Positions 13,842 through 16,808 of a DNA stretch of 16,808 nucleotides are shown in pieces (the stretch's first letter is position 1; the number at the start of each line of letters is the position of its first letter). The translations under genes were made by a program, and so were the position numbers. The DNA lies in assembly GCA_035649895.1 (NCBI GenBank), contig DASRIS010000124.1, forward strand, positions 1-16,808. The letters run 5' to 3'. The notes under the pieces were generated by a model, which searched no databases, was not told where the DNA came from, and worked only from the letters and a program-made list of their open reading frames with translations. This stretch comes from DASSUC01 sp035649895 (GTDB lineage Bacteria > Actinomycetota > Actinomycetes > Mycobacteriales > Micromonosporaceae).

Positions 13842-14884
13842 CCCGCGGCCCCGGTGATGCCGCGGCGGCCCAGGGCTCCGGTGGCGCCGCGGCCGACCGC
13901 GGCCCGGGTGGCGGCTCGGCGGGCGGTGGCGGCTGGGCGCACCCGCGGGTGCTGGTGGCGCACTGCAAGATGGCGCCGCAGCTGGTGCCGCGGATCGAGA
14001 CGGAGGTGCCGGTACGGTCGACCGGCTCGGTCCTGGACCTGGACCTCGCGCAGCGGGCGGAGGTGGAGGTCCTGGTGGGCTTCCAGTTCCCGCCCGGGGT
14101 GCTGGCCGAGCTGCCGGGCCTGCGCTGGCTGCACCTGACCGGCACCGGCACCGACCACCTGGCGGCGGCCGGGTTGGCCCCGCAGGTGCTGGTGACCAGC
14201 TCGGCGCGGGTGCCGGTGCGGTCGGTCGCCGAGTACGCGGTGTCCGCCCTGCTGATGCTGCTGAAGGACTTTCCCGCCCTGGCTGCCCGGCCGCAGCTGC
14301 GGCCCTGGTATACATCCTCGGCGCTGCTGCTGCACGGGTCGACGGTGCTGGTGCTGGGGGCTGGCCGGATCGGGCGGGTGGTGGTCGAGCTGCTGTCCGC
14401 GCTGGGCGCCCGGTGCGTGGCGGTCACCCGGGACGGCGCGCGGCCGGTCGCCGGGGCGGCGCGTACGGTCGGCGTCGCCGACCTGGTCACCGTCGCCGCG
14501 GCAGCGGACCACCTGGTGTGCTGCCTGCCGGGGACGGCGCAGACGGCGAACGTGGTGGGCGCGGCGGTGCTGGCCGCCCTGCCGCGCCACGCGGTGCTGG
14601 TGAACGTGGGGCGCGCCGCCACCGTGGACGACGCGGCGCTGCACGCGGCGCTGCGCGGTGGCCGGATCCGGGGGGCCTTCCTGGACGTGCACCGGGTGGA
14701 GCCGCTACCTTCGGATGATCCGGTATGGTCTGTACCGAATCTTGTGGTCTCGCCCCACTGTGCGTTTGCCTTTCCCGACGAGCCGGGAGAGGTCGGCCGG
14801 GTGTTCCTGGAGAACCTTGCGGACCTGCGGGCCGGCCGGGTGCCGCGGGACGCGGTCGAGGTCGCTTCACGGGAGGGCTCATGA
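13838..14884 (+). CDS. D-isomer-specific 2-hydroxyacid dehydrogenase (GhrA/phosphoglycerate dehydrogenase-like)
   Basis: A 348-residue NAD(P)-dependent reductase of 2-oxo acids to D-2-hydroxyacids. The substrate loop is TGTGTDHL (101-108), and the nucleotide-binding motif is VLVLGAGRIGR (170-180, GxGxxG). The catalytic triad is visible as Arg259 (VNVGRAATVDD), Glu288 (HRVEPLPSDDPVW) and His307 (SPHCAF). The first 34 residues are a Gly/Ala-rich low-complexity extension. The GTG start shares GTGA with the upstream dehydrogenase stop. Context suggests the two enzymes act on the same carbon skeleton (amino acid, 2-oxo acid, hydroxyacid), which is inference. The 3' end overlaps a duplicated translation-start module. 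Confidence 0.9.
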   Translation: MTRGPGDAAAAQGSGGAAADRGPGGGSAGGGGWAHPRVLVAHCKMAPQLVPRIETEVPVRSTGSVLDLDLAQRAEVEVLVGFQFPPGVLAELPGLRWLHLTGTGTDHLAAAGLAPQVLVTSSARVPVRSVAEYAVSALLMLLKDFPALAARPQLRPWYTSSALLLHGSTVLVLGAGRIGRVVVELLSALGARCVAVTRDGARPVAGAARTVGVADLVTVAAAADHLVCCLPGTAQTANVVGAAVLAALPRHAVLVNVGRAATVDDAALHAALRGGRIRGAFLDVHRVEPLPSDDPVWSVPNLVVSPHCAFAFPDEPGEVGRVFLENLADLRAGRVPRDAVEVASREGS

Positions 14885-14913
14885 CGGCGCGGCGGGAGGG
14901 CAGATGACGGCGC
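14871..14913 (+). repeat. Tandem duplication of a Shine-Dalgarno/start module, with 8-codon micro-ORF
   Basis: GGGAGGGCTCATGACGGCGC (14871-14890) recurs as GGGAGGGCAGATGACGGCGC (14894-14913): 18 of 20 identical, 23-bp period. The first ATG (14881) overlaps the hydroxyacid dehydrogenase stop as ATGA and opens an 8-codon frame (MTARREGR) whose stop (14905-14907) overlaps the permease ATG (14904), again as ATGA. The result is a stop-start-stop-start relay. Confidence 0.8.
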
Positions 14914-16457
14914 AGCCCGAGGTGGTCACGGCGCGGCTCAGCCGGCGGCAGGCGGTCCCGCTGGCGATCGGCTCGGTGGCGGGCTCGGGGATCCTGTTCC
15001 TGCCCTCAGCGGTGTACGCCGAGGCCGAGCGCAACAGCCTGCTGGTGTGGCTGCTGGCCACGGTGGTGTGCCTGCCGATGCTGCTGATGTTCGAGGACAT
15101 GGTGCGGGCCAACCCGAACGGCGACGGCATCGAGGCGTTCATCGGGTCGGGGCTGGGCCGGGTCTTCGGCCGGTGCGTACCGCTGATGTTCGTGGCGCTG
15201 GTGATCGTGGGGCTGCCGGCGGGGTCGATGGTGGCCGGGCGGTACGTGGCGCAGGCGGTGGGGGCCGGGGAGCTGGTGGCGGTGCTCAGCGCGGCCGGCG
15301 TGCTGCTGGCCGCCGTGGTGACCAACCTCGCCGGGGTCCGGACCAGCTCCCGGGTGCAGCACGCGGGCACGTGGGCGCTGGTGCTGATGGCGCTGGTGCT
15401 GATCGTGGCCGCGGTGCCGGGGGTCGCCACCGGACTGTCCACAGTGGCGCCGGACGGGACCGGCCTGGGCGTGCTGCTGCCCGGTGTGGTGCTGGCGTTC
15501 TGGGCGTTCGCCGGGTTCGAGAACCTGACGTTCCTGAGCCGGGAGTTCCGCGACCCGCAGCGGGACTTCCTGCCGGTGAGCGCGACCGCACTCGGCGTGT
15601 ACGGGGTGTTCACGATCCTGCTCACCGTCGCGATCGCGGTGCGCATCCCGCACGGCACGGTGGACGAGGTGACCGGGCTGCTGCAGCTGGCCGAGACGAT
15701 CGAGCCGCGGCGGCTGGTGGTTACCGCGGTGACCACGATCGCGCTCGGCGCCATGGTGCTCAACGCGGTCGCCTGGGTGTGGGGGGTGTCCCGGCTCGTG
15801 GTGGGCGCGGCCGGCAGCGGCGTGCTGCCGCGCGGGCTGGGGCGCAGCAACGCGCGGGGGGTGCCGCGGCGGGCCGTGGTGTTCCTGGCCGTGCTGTTCA
15901 CCGGGGTCACCGCCGTGCTCGCCAGCCGGCCCGGCATGATCGTGGACGCGGTGGCCATGGCCAGCGCCATCTTCATCGTGCTCTACCTGCTGAGCATCGT
16001 CTCCTACGCGCGGGTGCGCGGGCTGACGCTGCGCTCCGCGCTGAACCTGGTGCTGCTCGTGGTGCTCGGGGTCAGTCTGGTGCAGTCGGGGTGGCGGTCG
16101 TTGTACGCGGTCGCGGTCCTCGCCGTGGCGCTGACCGTGCAGGTCATCCAGCACGTATGGGGTCAGGTGGGGCGGGGGGAGCCCCAGCCGGTGAGGCAGG
16201 CCGCGGGGCCGGCAGAGACCCAAGACGCGGAGCCGGCAGAGGCGACAGAGCCGACGGCGGCCGAGCATGCCGAGGTCACCGGCGGCACCGGGGCGGCGGT
16301 AGCGCCGGCGGCGGAGGCGTCGCCCGGCCAGGCCAGCAGCCTGGCCGGCCCGGAACGGTCCGTGGCCGGTGACGGGCCGGCCAGGCCAGGAGCCGCCAAG
16401 GCGCAGCCGAGACGCCCGCAGCGCCGCAAGGCCAGGTCGAGCCGTACAAGGAGGTAG
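14904..16457 (+). CDS. APC-superfamily amino acid transporter, YjeH-like
   Basis: A 517-residue polytopic membrane protein with about 12 hydrophobic segments between residues 17 and 418. The substrate-site GSGI motif lies in TM1 (SVAGSGILFLP, 24-34). The stretch FWAFAGFENLTFLSREFRDPQRDFLP (199-224) and the late FIVLYLLSIVSYARVRG and GWRSLYAVAVLAVAL segments recall E. coli YjeH, an exporter of methionine and branched-chain amino acids (from memory). Import or export cannot be told from sequence. The ATG at 14904 has GGGAGGG just upstream; the longer frame from 14658 lies inside the hydroxyacid dehydrogenase gene and is rejected. The tail (421-517) is Ala/Glu/Pro-rich, then strongly basic, and is not part of the transporter fold. 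Confidence 0.85.
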   Translation: MTAQPEVVTARLSRRQAVPLAIGSVAGSGILFLPSAVYAEAERNSLLVWLLATVVCLPMLLMFEDMVRANPNGDGIEAFIGSGLGRVFGRCVPLMFVALVIVGLPAGSMVAGRYVAQAVGAGELVAVLSAAGVLLAAVVTNLAGVRTSSRVQHAGTWALVLMALVLIVAAVPGVATGLSTVAPDGTGLGVLLPGVVLAFWAFAGFENLTFLSREFRDPQRDFLPVSATALGVYGVFTILLTVAIAVRIPHGTVDEVTGLLQLAETIEPRRLVVTAVTTIALGAMVLNAVAWVWGVSRLVVGAAGSGVLPRGLGRSNARGVPRRAVVFLAVLFTGVTAVLASRPGMIVDAVAMASAIFIVLYLLSIVSYARVRGLTLRSALNLVLLVVLGVSLVQSGWRSLYAVAVLAVALTVQVIQHVWGQVGRGEPQPVRQAAGPAETQDAEPAEATEPTAAEHAEVTGGTGAAVAPAAEASPGQASSLAGPERSVAGDGPARPGAAKAQPRRPQRRKARSSRTRR

Positions 16458-16514
16458 GGCCGGCGCGCCAGCCCGGCCGGCAGGAGGTAGGGCCGGCGCG
16501 CCAGCCCGGCCGGC
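16449..16514 (+). repeat. Tandem 33-bp duplication carrying a hairpin after the permease gene
   Basis: The 33 bases 16449-16481 recur exactly at 16482-16514. The first copy holds the last three permease codons including TAG, and each copy contains a hairpin-forming GGCCGG/CCGGCC pair (16458-16463 with 16473-16478 in copy one). The result is two terminator-like stems in a row. The unit is also part of the longer repeat that reappears at the window end. Confidence 0.9.
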
Positions 16515-16564
16515 CGGCTATCATGCCCCGTCGCGTCCCCAGTGGCGAAGGGAAGGTGGTCGGC

Positions 16565-16808
16565 GTGCCCGACCCGGCCCGGCTCTCGGTTGACCTCGGC
16601 ACCACGCACACGGTCGCCGTGGTGCGCCGCGCGGACCAGCCGGCGCGCCCGCTGCTGTTCGACGGTTCCCCGCTGCTGCCCTCGTGCGTGCATGTGGACG
16701 CCGCCGGCACCGTCCACGCGGGACGCGACGCGCACCGGCTGGGCCAGGTGGAGCCGTACCGCTTCGAGCCGTACAAGGAGGTAGGGCCGGCGCGCCAGCC
16801 CGGCCGGC
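16565..16808 (+). CDS. Hsp70/DnaK-like protein, N-terminal fragment (runs off window; last part abnormal)
   Basis: The frame encodes PDPARLSVDLGTTHTVAVV, the phosphate-1 loop of Hsp70 ATPases (DLGTTHT), followed by ARPLLFDGSPLLPSCVHV and a GRDAHRL block. About 81 residues are visible. The GTG at 16565 follows GGGAAGG by 8 bases; ATG 16523 is in frame but has no ribosome site. From codon 67 (RFEPY) onward the DNA is identical to the permease 3' end, and the protein reads KEVGPARQPGR rather than the NPKR/YPKR-type continuation I would expect. It may therefore be truncated, rearranged or misassembled from 16764 on. Actinobacteria often carry such divergent Hsp70 proteins outside the dnaK operon. 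Confidence 0.7.
   Translation, partial: MPDPARLSVDLGTTHTVAVVRRADQPARPLLFDGSPLLPSCVHVDAAGTVHAGRDAHRLGQVEPYRFEPYKEVGPARQPGR
16764..16808 (+). repeat. Third copy: 45-bp exact repeat of the permease 3' end at the window edge
   Basis: Bases 16764-16808 are identical to 16437-16481, starting TCGAGCCGTACAAGGAGG. The last 33 of these are also identical to 16482-16514. The copy begins inside the Hsp70-like reading frame and ends exactly with the window. Confidence 0.95.

Noticed and set aside
16437..16808. CRISPR-like repeats at the right edge
   Set aside because: Only three copies with irregular spacing (tandem, then 249 bp apart), overlapping coding sequence; no spacers or cas genes.

Overview
The window is very GC-rich, with strong G/C third-position bias, GTG as well as ATG starts and tight GTGA/ATGA gene overlaps. 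That fits a high-GC actinomycete. A Micromonosporaceae-type host is my best guess, from gene content and recalled family resemblance only. No rRNA, tRNA, CRISPR array, integrase or transposase was seen.

Left part (1-5126), housekeeping and cell-surface genes: the C-terminal half of glycine dehydrogenase gcvP (cut by the window start); a small DUF5999-type protein on the opposite strand; a pabB-type aminodeoxychorismate synthase component I carrying the diagnostic PIKGT motif; and, convergent to it across a shared hairpin, a membrane-anchored protein that joins a solute-binding-like region to a von Willebrand factor A domain. A 391-bp non-coding stretch (5127-5517) follows.

Centre (5518-10494, minus strand): a compact, translationally coupled three-gene operon. 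Two IucA/IucC-family NRPS-independent siderophore (NIS) synthetases are followed by a fold-type III PLP decarboxylase of the SbnH/AcsE/PvsE kind. No N-hydroxylase or acyltransferase is present, which points to a carboxylate-type (citrate/alpha-ketoglutarate) metallophore rather than a hydroxamate. A near-perfect 18-bp palindrome lies in the short divergent promoter region.

Right part (10568-16457, plus strand): a small membrane protein, a VOC-fold protein, a DapA-like Schiff-base lyase lacking the usual carboxylate-binding Arg, then (after an AT-rich promoter) a coupled operon of a Glu/Leu/Phe/Val-dehydrogenase-like enzyme, a D-2-hydroxyacid dehydrogenase and a YjeH-like APC transporter. This cassette may supply or export building blocks for the divergent NIS operon, loosely paralleling the staphyloferrin B (sbn) gene set, but that link is inference. 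The permease start region carries a tandemly duplicated Shine-Dalgarno/start module that creates an 8-codon micro-ORF.

The right edge holds the start of an Hsp70/DnaK-like gene. Its sequence is interrupted at the last 45 bases by an exact copy of the permease 3' end and terminator. A 33-bp part of that repeat is also tandemly duplicated behind the permease. This is either a rearrangement or an assembly artefact.
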